Part shown: positions 54,800-61,979 of the stretch, piece after piece
Position numbering within the stretch: the stretch's first letter is position 1
Layout of the letters: every line of letters starts with the position of its first letter
Source of the DNA: Paenibacillus ferrarius
GTDB taxonomy: Bacteria > Bacillota > Bacilli > Paenibacillales > NBRC-103111
Length of the DNA: 63,360 nucleotides
Direction of reading: 5' to 3'
Assembly (NCBI RefSeq): GCF_002027705.1
Contig: NZ_MBTG01000036.1
Span: 1-63,360, forward strand
Translations under genes and position numbers: made by a program
The notes under the pieces: model-generated
Seen by the model: only the letters and a program-made list of their open reading frames with translations
Database searches by the model: none
What the model was told of the DNA's origin: nothing

Positions 54800-55912
54800 T
54801 CATACTCCCTTTAAAAAGTTCTTTATTTCATTCCAAGATTCCCCGTTCGAAAATATAAAATAGTGATCACCACGATGTATCGTCTTCATTGTTTTTTCTC
54901 CTCCCCATGCAGCAACAAGGTTTTTAGAATATTCGATAGGAATATTTATATCTAAGTCACCTGCTAAGCATAACAACGGAGTTTTAATAGAAGGAGCTTT
55001 TTCTAATGAATTGAAGGATTCTTCGATAAACGGTGAAAGAGGAAACATGTTATGTAGCTTTAAGACATTTGATATTCTATGGCTTAGTAATTTGGAATTA
55101 TTATCATATGGGGAAATGAGGATTGTACCTTCTGTAGAACGTTCACTTGATAAATTCACAGCGATCCCCGTTCCCAGGCTATATCCCATAGAGACTATTT
55201 TCTTATTATCAATATCGCTTCTTTTTGAAAAGTAATCATAGATAGAATTAGCGTCATTGTATAAACTAATCTTACTTGGCTCTCCTTCACTCAGTCCATA
55301 CGATCTATAATTAATCAGTGCTACAGACCATCCCTCTAAACCCTCAGCAAACGATATCATATCAGATACTTCTTCCCCAGAACCGCCGAAGTATATAAGT
55401 AGCGGGGCTTTTTTATCACTCGAATTTTTTATAAGCCATCCATACAAGTTTATATTGTCAGATGTGTTGAGTTTAATCTCTTCAGCGTTACTATAAAGTA
55501 AGCTAATCTTATCAGAAATAGATTGATCAATCTTTTTAGGTTGATAAACCAAATGATTAATTTTAATAATTCCGTCTAGATTTTGATAAATAATGAGACA
55601 AAGAAATAAATAGGAGCCAATTGTTATTGAAAAAGTTAAGGATAGAGCTGCAATTGCTTTTCTTGATTTTTTTTGAATGACTCTCATTAAAATAAGAGCT
55701 GTAAGTAAAAATAAAATAATGGAACACACAGCGAGAATATTTATTGTTGATGAATACTTTCTGAATATTTCTAAATCTCCTAACTTATATTGTCCTAAAT
55801 GCTTAGCCCAATATGTTACTTTATAAGAGATAATAAAACCTGTTACTCCCAGAATACTCAATAATGTAGAAATTATAGTGAGGAAAAGCACTCGTTTTTT
55901 ACTAAGTTTCAA
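54800..55912 (-). CDS. Membrane-anchored alpha/beta hydrolase
   Basis: About 370 residues. The TTG at 55912 lies 8 bases after GGAGG; an ATG at 55927 precedes the ribosome site. Three membrane segments occupy about 10-30, 50-75 and 85-110. The hydrolase domain follows, with the oxyanion region LLIYFGGSGEEVSD, the nucleophile serine in SMGYSLGTGIAVN (near residue 245), the aspartate in CLAGDLDINIP and the histidine in HRGDHYFIF. The catalytic domain probably faces outside. The substrate is unknown. Confidence 0.8.
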   Translation of the reverse strand: MKLSKKRVLFLTIISTLLSILGVTGFIISYKVTYWAKHLGQYKLGDLEIFRKYSSTINILAVCSIILFLLTALILMRVIQKKSRKAIAALSLTFSITIGSYLFLCLIIYQNLDGIIKINHLVYQPKKIDQSISDKISLLYSNAEEIKLNTSDNINLYGWLIKNSSDKKAPLLIYFGGSGEEVSDMISFAEGLEGWSVALINYRSYGLSEGEPSKISLYNDANSIYDYFSKRSDIDNKKIVSMGYSLGTGIAVNLSSERSTEGTILISPYDNNSKLLSHRISNVLKLHNMFPLSPFIEESFNSLEKAPSIKTPLLCLAGDLDINIPIEYSKNLVAAWGGEKTMKTIHRGDHYFIFSNGESWNEIKNFLKGV

Positions 55913-56047
55913 CTTTGCATCCTCCATTCAAAATAAAATAATTTGCATGTAGCAATTAATGGGAACTTCCATCATCGTTACAACATACATATTAGATGTT
56001 ATAATTTGGAAATTAAAGGCACTAATTTTACCTATTCATTAAAATTA

Positions 56048-56075
56048 TTGACATGATTTTTTTGTTCTGTATAAA
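56048..56075 (+). promoter_or_regulatory. Rightward consensus-like promoter facing the HAD gene terminator
   Basis: TTGACA (56048-56053), 16 bp, TATAAA (56070-56075) on the plus strand. It points into the hairpin of element g and the antisense strand of the HAD gene. No rightward gene follows. Confidence 0.4.
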
Positions 56076-56082
56076 ACAAAAA

Positions 56083-56141
56083 AAGGCAGTTGCGAGAACT
56101 GCCCTTCCATGTATTAGACTAACGTTCCCAGTTAGTTTAAT
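56083..56141 (-). repeat. Intergenic array element g (also a terminator)
   Basis: On the minus strand the stop codon of the HAD gene lies inside CTAACTGGGAAC, followed by GTTAGTCTAAT and the hairpin GGCAGTT-CTCGC-AACTGCC with seven T. The same conserved segment follows other genes in the array. Confidence 0.7.
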
Positions 56142-56779
56142 AATATTTCAATTAACTGGTTTGGATTATTAAATAAAAATGTTGGGTTTAGTGGGGAAAG
56201 CCTATCAAGTTTACCTTCTCCCCAAAGAGCCGCAACGCTAGTCATGTTTGCGGCATGTGTGGCTTGTATATCTGTCGGCTGGTCTCCAACATACAAACAC
56301 TGCTTTGGCTGTATATTAAGTTTTTCAGCTAATTGTAATAAAGGAACAGGACTTGGTTTAAAATCAAGACAATCTTCCTTTGCCAAAACTGCCTCAAAGA
56401 AAGAAAACAACCCCGTGTTTCGTAATTCTGTCTCTGCATTTTGTTTTAATTTAGAAGTGACAATCCCAAGTTTAAATCCATTTTCATGGAGGATTTTAAT
56501 CATTTCCCTAATCCCATCATATTCTTCAATCAGATGATTATATTTTCTATAATAGACTAATGTTTCTTCAATAATCTCTTCTTTTTCGGAAGATGATAAC
56601 AATGGGAATACAATATCTAAAGCGTTAAACGGTTTTCCGAGCAAGAATTGTTTTTCAGTTTCGTTCATTTCTCGATTTAAGACTTTTTGAATCCCGTAAT
56701 TATAAGCTTCTGTACCCAGTCCCTCACTATTAATTAAAGTACCGTCCAAATCAAAAAAAATACCTTTAAATCGGCTCAT
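56132..56779 (-). CDS. HAD-superfamily phosphatase (phosphoglycolate-phosphatase-like)
   Basis: 215 residues. Motif I is FFDLDGTLINSE (nucleophile and acid aspartates near residues 10 and 12), followed by a helical cap. Motif II is in LGIVTSKLKQNAE, motif III at the lysine of DFKPSPVPLLQLAEKL, and motif IV in YVGDQPTDIQATHAANM. The family removes phosphate from small metabolites such as phosphoglycolate or sugar phosphates. The ATG at 56779 follows GGGAGC. Its stop codon lies inside array element g. Confidence 0.9.
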   Translation of the reverse strand: MSRFKGIFFDLDGTLINSEGLGTEAYNYGIQKVLNREMNETEKQFLLGKPFNALDIVFPLLSSSEKEEIIEETLVYYRKYNHLIEEYDGIREMIKILHENGFKLGIVTSKLKQNAETELRNTGLFSFFEAVLAKEDCLDFKPSPVPLLQLAEKLNIQPKQCLYVGDQPTDIQATHAANMTSVAALWGEGKLDRLSPLNPTFLFNNPNQLIEILLN

Positions 56780-57165
56780 CTCAACTCAGCTCCCTCTCTC
56801 ATCTCAACTCAACTTTTCTCAAACCTATTCCCAATTATATCCTGCTTCCTTATTTAAAAACAATCACCTTTATAAGTTTAATGGCTTTATACCATTTTCT
56901 TCTAGGGTTTTCATTAAACATCACCTGAATTTTAGAAGGTATACCACGATTCAAGGGGTATTCTCCGTAGTTAAACATGCGTTTTCTAAAAGTTAAGTAT
57001 TTTTGTCATTGTTCTCTTTTTCGTAATTCCCAACAATTTGCTTCAACTGCATAACTCATGTATGGTAATATAATGTTAAATTATAGATAATATTTGATAT
57101 CTATTTCTGAACAAAATGAAGGTTACAATAAGAAATTGCTACTATAAGGGAGAGAACGTTTACTT
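56780..57165. other. Gene-free AT-rich stretch
   Basis: No gene seen. It should hold the promoters of the leftward HAD gene and the rightward stalk gene. Near 56957-56985 GATTCAAGGGGTATTCTCCG followed by TAGTTAAAC weakly resembles the gene-proximal half of the array elements. Confidence 0.35.
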
Positions 57166-57834
57166 ATGAAAAAAACAATTGTTTCTATCATCGGAATATC
57201 TATGCTATTTGGTGCTGGAGTAGGCGCTTATGCAAATGCAAATCTTCAGGAAATTAAGGCTTACCTGAACAACGATATTAAAGTTAAAGTGAATGGTAAA
57301 GTAGCTACGCTATTGGATCAACAAGGAAACGTGGTCACCCCTATTACTTATGATGGAAGCACGTATTTACCTGCTAGAGCTATTGCCAATTCACTAAGTG
57401 TTGCAGTAGACTACGATGCAGCAACAAACAGCGTATTATTCGGGGAAAAAGTCGAGGGTACCCCGGTTAATGCTGTTCAATCCTTTGCTCTTTCAATTAA
57501 AGACCCTACTTTGACTAAATATAAGAACAAGGATTATGTGGAAGTATTCAACATTACAAGTGACAATGGAGGCTCCAATTTCACTTTTGAGCCAAATAAG
57601 AAATTTCAAAAACTGTATTTACAAGTAGCAGCTGTCGACACAGAAATCAAACTAATAATTCAAGATGCTGCTGGTAAACAGATCCAGCATGATAATGTGA
57701 AAGTCGAAGATGGTTTGAAAACGATCGAAGTCAATGTGGCTGAAGAAAAAGAAGTCACTATTTTTTATGAATTTGTAAACCCTGGTAAGAATGCAGGGAT
57801 GTTCGTACCCTTAACGACCTCATATTACAAATAA
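57166..57834 (+). CDS. Secreted stalk-domain protein (copper amine oxidase N-terminal domain)
   Basis: 222 residues. The signal peptide is MKKTIVSIIGISMLFGAGVG with cleavage near AYAN. A stalk domain follows (about 35-95): IKVKVNGKVATLLDQQGNVV and YLPARAIANSLSVAVDYDAA. Residues 100-222 form a beta-rich domain that I cannot name. The ATG is preceded by GGGAGAG. It is rightward, unlike most of the array, and has its own strong terminator. It shares the stalk domain with the 101-residue protein at 43704. Confidence 0.8.
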   Translation: MKKTIVSIIGISMLFGAGVGAYANANLQEIKAYLNNDIKVKVNGKVATLLDQQGNVVTPITYDGSTYLPARAIANSLSVAVDYDAATNSVLFGEKVEGTPVNAVQSFALSIKDPTLTKYKNKDYVEVFNITSDNGGSNFTFEPNKKFQKLYLQVAAVDTEIKLIIQDAAGKQIQHDNVKVEDGLKTIEVNVAEEKEVTIFYEFVNPGKNAGMFVPLTTSYYK

Positions 57835-57870
57835 TTTTGCGTGATATTTGCAACATTTGAATAAAGGAAG

Positions 57871-57912
57871 CACACATGATCAAGACCTTGTCTTGATCAT
57901 GTGTGTTTTTTT
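57871..57912 (+). terminator. Terminator of the stalk-domain gene
   Basis: A 15-bp perfect stem CACACATGATCAAGA, loop CCTTG, then seven T on the plus strand. Confidence 0.88.
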
Positions 57913-57989
57913 GTGCTATAGAGAGAGGGGTTTGTGTAGTAATGGAACAAAAATGGCAATAGGAATTCAACGTTAAGGTAATTTGAATA

Positions 57990-58031
57990 CAAAAACAGCC
58001 GATTCTCACCATGATAATGGGGGGAACCGGC
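57990..58031 (-). terminator. Leftward terminator-like hairpin
   Basis: GCCGGTTC...GAATCGGC followed by TGTTTTTG on the minus strand. It may end read-through from the GNAT gene at 58220. Confidence 0.55.
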
Positions 58032-58167
58032 ATACGTGTAAAAATAACTCATAGACTGGATACCCTCATGTGTAAAAACCATTCTTAATCACACACAAGG
58101 TAAGAAAACTCGGCTTTTTACTTGCAAATATTGTAATATCGTATATTTTGGTTAAAATGTTGGCTGG

Positions 58168-58221
58168 ACCCCTTCAATCTCACTAATTGATGTTGAACTA
58201 TTGTGTCCCGTTAGTTAAATC
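58168..58221 (-). repeat. Intergenic array element i (partial)
   Basis: On the minus strand, directly after the GNAT stop: TTTAACTAACGGGACACAAT then AGTTCAAC. It keeps the conserved gene-proximal segment but has no obvious hairpin. Confidence 0.5.
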
Positions 58222-58624
58222 ATATCAGCTCTGAAATAAACATTGGTGTAGCTCCATCCTCTGTATTAAAGCCAAATTTATTATAGAAATCCACTGCATG
58301 AGGATAAGAAATTAATACTTTTGTTTTACACCCTTTATATCTATCAAGCATCATATTCATTAATTCCTTACCTATACCTTTACTCTGATAACTCGGATTA
58401 ATAAGCATATAATGAAAATATACCGTTAAAACACCATCTGACAAAGCATTTATTAAACCGACAAGCTTCCCTCCTTCCCAAGCTGTAACAATTGAATGAG
58501 ACCCTCTGATTGCTTGTAAAAGCTCATTTGGATACTTGCCAGACTCCCATTCTACCGAAAGGAATAACTCTTGGAGTGCATCCTTAGTGATATCCTCTAT
58601 GCTTGAAGCGTAATAAATACTCAT
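58220..58624 (-). CDS. GNAT-family N-acetyltransferase
   Basis: 134 residues. It has the GNAT core with the acetyl-CoA loop in YMLINPSYQSKGIGKELMNM and the C-terminal AVDFYNKFGFNTEDGATPMF, typical of the aminoglycoside-type/PaiA-like acetyltransferases ending in a MFI or MYI segment. The substrate is unknown. The ATG at 58624 follows GGAAG. Its stop codon adjoins array element i. Confidence 0.87.
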   Translation of the reverse strand: MSIYYASSIEDITKDALQELFLSVEWESGKYPNELLQAIRGSHSIVTAWEGGKLVGLINALSDGVLTVYFHYMLINPSYQSKGIGKELMNMMLDRYKGCKTKVLISYPHAVDFYNKFGFNTEDGATPMFISELI

Positions 58625-58780
58625 CCATATAACTTCCTTTCATACTATCTACGGTTCCAATATTACCATTAAAAATATGTATAGAATATGGATTGACTGA
58701 AGAAGAATTTGTATTCATTTACATAGAAAATTCATAAAAATACCTCTCTTGCTTAAACATACTAATCCTGAGAGCTTATA

Positions 58781-58881
58781 GCGTTAAACTTCCAGTTACA
58801 TTAATGAAGACAGGGAGCAGTAGCCATGGCCTCTGCTCCCTATTGTTTATTGAACTAAAGTTTTCTTTAGAGTCTAACGCC
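58781..58881 (-). repeat. Intergenic array element h
   Basis: On the minus strand, 8 bases after the DUF4303-like gene: GCGTTAGACTC, then AACTTTAGTTCAATAAAC, the hairpin GGGAGCAG-N12-CTGCTCCC (58813-58840) and GTAACTGGAAG at the far end. Confidence 0.6.
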
Positions 58882-58888
58882 ACTTTTC

Positions 58889-59422
58889 TTATGCCAATCC
58901 CTGTTCCTTAAGTAGTTGTAGCTTCTCGGTAGGAATGCTTCTTGTCAAGTCGCCATCTTCAACAACGATAGCTTCCCATTCCGAATATATTACAAAATCA
59001 GATGTTATCGGTAAAACTCCGCTCCAGTCAAAGGAGTTTAATTCATATGCAACCTCAAACCTTACATTCTGAGATGCTTCCCATGTCTCTTCCCAATCAT
59101 CGTCCTCAGTTAGTTCCATGAATAATTCCTGTTTATTCTGAAACGAAGGCAGTATTTTCTCTAACCCTACCTGGTAATTAGCAGGCATTTCTGCGGAATT
59201 CCATAAATATTCTAACTTTTCACTAACTTCTTCTTGAATCATTTCATCCCGAAAGGATTTAATACCAAGTGTGATTAGTCCAAGAACAGGTTCGCTCTCA
59301 GTCCCAAAAAGGGAAATATAACATACTTCATCTAAATCGCGTAGCTTTATTTCTTTTACTGCATTTCTAATCTCACGGAGCATATCTTGTTTCATTTCTT
59401 TAAGAAGTTGTTCTTTTTTCAT
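58889..59422 (-). CDS. DUF4303-like acidic protein
   Basis: 177 residues, rich in Glu and Asp with many Trp in the second half (EDDDWEETWEASQN, FDWSGVLPITSDFVIYSEWE). It has no signal or membrane segment, so it is cytoplasmic. The opening (LREIRNAVKEIKLRDLDEVCYISLFG) and overall layout resemble DUF4303 or SMI1/SUKH-like proteins, some of which are immunity proteins beside polymorphic toxins. No toxin gene is next to it. The ATG follows AGAGGTG. The assignment is uncertain. Confidence 0.5.
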   Translation of the reverse strand: MKKEQLLKEMKQDMLREIRNAVKEIKLRDLDEVCYISLFGTESEPVLGLITLGIKSFRDEMIQEEVSEKLEYLWNSAEMPANYQVGLEKILPSFQNKQELFMELTEDDDWEETWEASQNVRFEVAYELNSFDWSGVLPITSDFVIYSEWEAIVVEDGDLTRSIPTEKLQLLKEQGLA

Positions 59423-59487
59423 CTCTACACCTCTATTGAATAATTTCGAAACTTTATTCCTCGTAGACTCTACATTATCCTTCCTAT

Positions 59488-59560
59488 TTCCTCAGTAAAT
59501 AAAAAGAGGAGAGGACGCAAAGGCGATCTCCTCAACTATAGTTCTCCGTTTCTTAATAGT
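59488..59560 (-). repeat. Intergenic array element f (also a terminator)
   Basis: On the minus strand: TATTAAGAAACGGAGAAC, TATAGTTGAG, then hairpin GAGGAGA...TCTCCTC and TTTTTATTT. It directly follows the decayed ORF at 59569-59769. Confidence 0.65.
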
Positions 59561-59568
59561 TTCCGGTA

Positions 59569-59769
59569 TTAAGTTCCATCTTCTTTATAGTAATTCAGAC
59601 CTGACGTATCAAATCTAATGAGTTTTTTAGCTGTCTCTGTGTCTTTAGTTTCGCCTAAATTAATTCCTTAATCTATATTTATGTACTATTCTATTAACCT
59701 ATCGTTATTCATAACTCCAGATAACGTTGCGTCTAGAACTTCAATTGTTTTTGAATTTATTAAGTACAT
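59569..59769 (-). pseudogene. Decayed small gene with two in-frame stops
   Basis: From an ATG at 59769, ahead of which GAAAAGGAAAAAC could serve as a ribosome site, the frame reads MYLINSKTIEVLDATLSGVM, then NNDRLIE, a stop (codon 28), YINID, a second stop (codon 34), GINLGETKDTETAKKLIRFD and TSGLNYYKEDGT before the final stop. The reading is protein-like throughout, so it was probably a gene of about 66 residues. I do not recognise it. It sits in the usual gene-plus-element order of the array. Confidence 0.5.
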
Positions 59770-59898
59770 TTTGTTTTTCCTTTTCTCAGTATACAAAGTT
59801 ATAGAAATGAAATATACTCTCTCACACTTTAAACTCTTTCATATCCCAACAAATTAATCTACTTGTTTTAAAAAATGCAGGCACCTGCCACCACACTC

Positions 59899-59993
59899 TA
59901 CTGCCCTTTAGTTGAGAAAAGGCAACCGACCCATTAAGGTCGGGTGCCTTTTCTTGTTTTTATTGAGTTCTCGTTCAGCGTTCCTTAACCTTG
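59899..59993 (-). repeat. Intergenic array element j (divergent)
   Basis: Minus strand: GGTTAAGGAACGCTGAACGA, then GAACTCAATAAAAAC, the hairpin AAAAGGCACCCGACC-TTAAT-GGGTCGGTTGCCTTTT (59917-59952) and CAACTAAAGGGCAG. It begins 13 bases after the stop of the 61-residue membrane protein gene. Confidence 0.5.
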
Positions 59994-60005
59994 AGATGTT
60001 GATAT

Positions 60006-60191
60006 TTATTGATAATGTGATGCTTCATTGAGATTGAATAGTATTCTAATAACAACAAGAAATAGTGCCATTAGAATAAGTGCATAACCTACCCAACGCA
60101 AACTTAAACTCCTTTGTGACGATTTCGAACGTATGACGAATAGTAATCCGGTACCTATAAACAATACTATAATTATTCCAAAATTGACCAA
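60006..60191 (-). CDS. Small two-segment membrane protein
   Basis: About 61 residues. I prefer the TTG at 60191 (LVNFGIIIVLFIGTGLLFVI), 7 bases after AAGGAG, to the ATG at 60218, which precedes the ribosome site. Two hydrophobic segments (LVNFGIIIVLFIGTGLLFVI and YALILMALFLVVIRILF) flank a basic loop RSKSSQRSLSLRW. The family is not recognised; function unknown. Confidence 0.6.
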   Translation of the reverse strand: MVNFGIIIVLFIGTGLLFVIRSKSSQRSLSLRWVGYALILMALFLVVIRILFNLNEASHYQ

Positions 60192-60256
60192 ACGAACACT
60201 CCTTTCATTTAGTCTCACTCTTGTTTAGATGTTAATTGTGTAAGTTAGGTTTCGTT

Positions 60257-60327
60257 ATCCCGTCCGTTTGCGCAAAAGGCTGCACGCGGCAGCCTCTTTA
60301 GGTTTGTTCAACTATCGTTAGCGTAAT
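60257..60327 (-). repeat. Intergenic array element d
   Basis: On the minus strand the stop codon of the P-loop kinase gene lies inside CGCTAACG. Then come ATAGTTGAACAAACC, the hairpin AGGCTGC-CGCGT-GCAGCCT (60277-60295), TTTT and CAAACGGACGG. Confidence 0.7.
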
Positions 60328-60950
60328 AAATCCATTATTTTGTTTGCATATGCAATCCAATCCTTATTATCAGTATTTATTTCTATGGTTGGGATGCCAG
60401 ATATACTAGATTGATTACATAATTCCAATTGAGTATGTATAAATTCATCGGCTGCCTTTTTGATTTCTTCTCCTGTTTTGTTCGTCCATTCGTGAGGTGT
60501 TCGACTTTGTATTCTTTGCTCTACGTTTTCAGGAGATATTGTTAATAATACACATTTAGCCCCAAGGTTGAGCATTTCATTTTCAAGTAATTCGATTTCA
60601 TGTGAAGATATGGTGGGAAATGCTACTCTGTGATTCAAATGAAATCTTTCCAATATAAAAAATAAACCTCTCGATCCCCGAGATGCATCTGGACCCAGAT
60701 AATTAGCCCATTCGTTTAATTGTCGTAACATGCTAACCCGTTCTCTCAATAGCTGAAGATGTTCTTCACGATTTAAACGTTGAAACTCTCCATGAACATT
60801 GTTTAATACTTGGGAATAATGTTCACTAAGAACAATGATACTACGCTCCGATGATTCATCCTGTGCTTGAAGTAGCTTTAAAGCCTTTAAAACAGACGTT
60901 TTTCCAGCATTTGAATACCCCTCAAGAATAACTCCTCTTATGTGGCTCAC
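60318..60950 (-). CDS. P-loop nucleoside-kinase-like protein
   Basis: 210 residues. Walker A is GYSNAGKTSVL at residues 11-21 in VILEGYSNAGKTSVLKALKL. An LILERFHLNH-like segment near 100 (FFILERFHLNHRVAFP) occupies the place of the DR motif of thymidylate kinase-like enzymes. It starts with GTG at 60950, after GGAGG. Such small P-loop proteins phosphorylate nucleosides, nucleotides or antibiotics; the substrate is unknown. It ends inside array element d. Confidence 0.72.
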   Translation of the reverse strand: MSHIRGVILEGYSNAGKTSVLKALKLLQAQDESSERSIIVLSEHYSQVLNNVHGEFQRLNREEHLQLLRERVSMLRQLNEWANYLGPDASRGSRGLFFILERFHLNHRVAFPTISSHEIELLENEMLNLGAKCVLLTISPENVEQRIQSRTPHEWTNKTGEEIKKAADEFIHTQLELCNQSSISGIPTIEINTDNKDWIAYANKIMDLLR

Positions 60951-61002
60951 TTAAAAAACCTCCGACTAAATTGATATTTGAAATCAATTATATGAAAGAT
61001 TA

Positions 61003-61090
61003 CTGCCAGTTAGCGGAATGGTGCGGCTTGCAGAAATGCAATCGGCGATGGATTGGTTCCATCGCCGCGCTATCGTCTTCGTTAGTTGAA
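61003..61090 (-). repeat. Intergenic array element e
   Basis: Minus strand: TTCAACTAACGAAGACGATAG, read in two overlapping parts TTCAACTAACG and AAGACGATAG, then a perfect 10-bp hairpin CGGCGATGGA-ACCAA-TCCATCGCCG (61043-61067) and CGCTAACTGGCAG at the distal end. Confidence 0.65.
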
Positions 61091-61129
61091 TTCACGTTCG
61101 TGTGTTAAGACGTTTAAATTAGTATGAAA

Positions 61130-61348
61130 TTAATTGAAATGTTTCTTAATAGACCACACTGATATTATGAGCAAAAGAATTGAAATAGCAAAATACTTTC
61201 CAACATGCAAAAGAAATTCGCTGTAAGTTATAGTAGGGTCATCAAAAAACAATGTCCCTGCTCCTAACCATAACAGACAAAGCATTGTACCTACTGCCCC
61301 TACGGTTGCAATAAGCTTTAAAATTTCAATCATTACTCTTCTCATCAT
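61130..61348 (-). CDS. Small two-segment membrane protein
   Basis: 72 residues. It opens MMRRVMIEILKLIATVGAVG with the first membrane segment at about 10-30 and has a second near 48-66 (YFAISILLLIISVWSI), ending in a basic tail KKHFN. The middle loop is acidic (FFDDPTITYSEF). A tandem ATG at 61345-61348 follows GGGGAGAAAAGTA. The family is not recognised. It is separated by about 40 bases from array element e. Confidence 0.65.
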   Translation of the reverse strand: MMRRVMIEILKLIATVGAVGTMLCLLWLGAGTLFFDDPTITYSEFLLHVGKYFAISILLLIISVWSIKKHFN

Positions 61349-61463
61349 TACTTTTCTCCCCCATAAATCTCGATTGGGTCAAAAGATGGCGTCCCGTTGA
61401 TTAATTTCATTGTTCCATGAACCATTCCTTTGAATGCTCATCTTTACTAAGTTTTAAACAAAC

Positions 61464-61550
61464 TCCCGTTACTTCAACAAGCAAAGGAAGCCGATCGTAA
61501 TGCGGCTGCCGTCATGTCATGATTGAACTATAGTCCCTGTGAGCTTAATG
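61464..61550 (-). repeat. Intergenic array element b
   Basis: Minus strand: CATTAAGCTCACAGGGAC, TATAGTTCAATC, then an imperfect hairpin AGCCGCATTACGATCGGCT and GAAGTAACGGGAG at the far end. Confidence 0.6.
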
Positions 61551-61579
61551 TAACGCATTTTTCATTTGAAGTATCTGAT

Positions 61580-61711
61580 TCATTGTTTATTGTCTTTAAT
61601 AATGGAGACTATTACCATAATAAATAAAACAACAATTGTAGTAAGGACCACACCACCCAACAAAATAAAACCAATTTTTCTAATCAATAATCCAACTACA
61701 GCATCAAGCAT
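61580..61711 (-). CDS. 43-residue single-segment membrane protein
   Basis: An ATG at 61711, after GCAGGGGC, encodes MLDAVVGLLIRKIGFILLGG and VVLTTIVVLFIMVIVSIIKD before NKQ. One or two hydrophobic segments with a basic break (RKIG). It is too short for the usual gene callers but fits the array pattern: it is followed 28 bases later by element b. Similar tiny membrane proteins include toxins and regulators of membrane enzymes; no family is recognised. Confidence 0.5.
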   Translation of the reverse strand: MLDAVVGLLIRKIGFILLGGVVLTTIVVLFIMVIVSIIKDNKQ

Positions 61712-61875
61712 ACAGCCCCTGCCTTTTTGGTAATAAATTTATCATTCATTTGTACTTATGTGTAAGTATTAAAAATTTATAGTACCAGAAGGTAGTAAGG
61801 AACTGCTCCTGAACATTTATGCCTTATAACAATATTAGTTTGCTTTGTGCGACCCTGTTGTGTATTAACGAAATC

Positions 61876-61949
61876 TGTCCGTTAGCACAACAGGCTGCCG
61901 CGGCAGCCTGTTGTGGTTTGTTCAACTATAGTTCCCAGTTAGCTTAACA
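61876..61949 (-). repeat. Intergenic array element c (best-preserved copy)
   Basis: Minus strand: TTAAGCTAACTGGGAAC, TATAGTTGAACAAACC, then a perfect 30-bp palindrome with arms CACAACAGGCTGCCG (61886-61915), then CTAACGGACAG. It lies 28 bases after the stop of the kinase-like gene at 61980. It has no T-run after the palindrome. Confidence 0.75.
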
Positions 61950-61979
61950 ATCCATTGCTGTTAAAGTCTACCGCACACT

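Noticed and set aside
61349..61440. Small frames in the gap beside the 72-residue membrane protein
   Set aside because: Several frames of about 20 codons overlap, and none has a good ribosome site. A weak resemblance to the array element (ATCAACGGGACGCC) was judged too short to call.
53423..61949. Classical integron with attC sites
   Set aside because: No integrase gene and no paired RYYYAAC/GTTRRRY sites in the expected inverted arrangement; the conserved ends here look like direct repeats. Only the general layout is similar.
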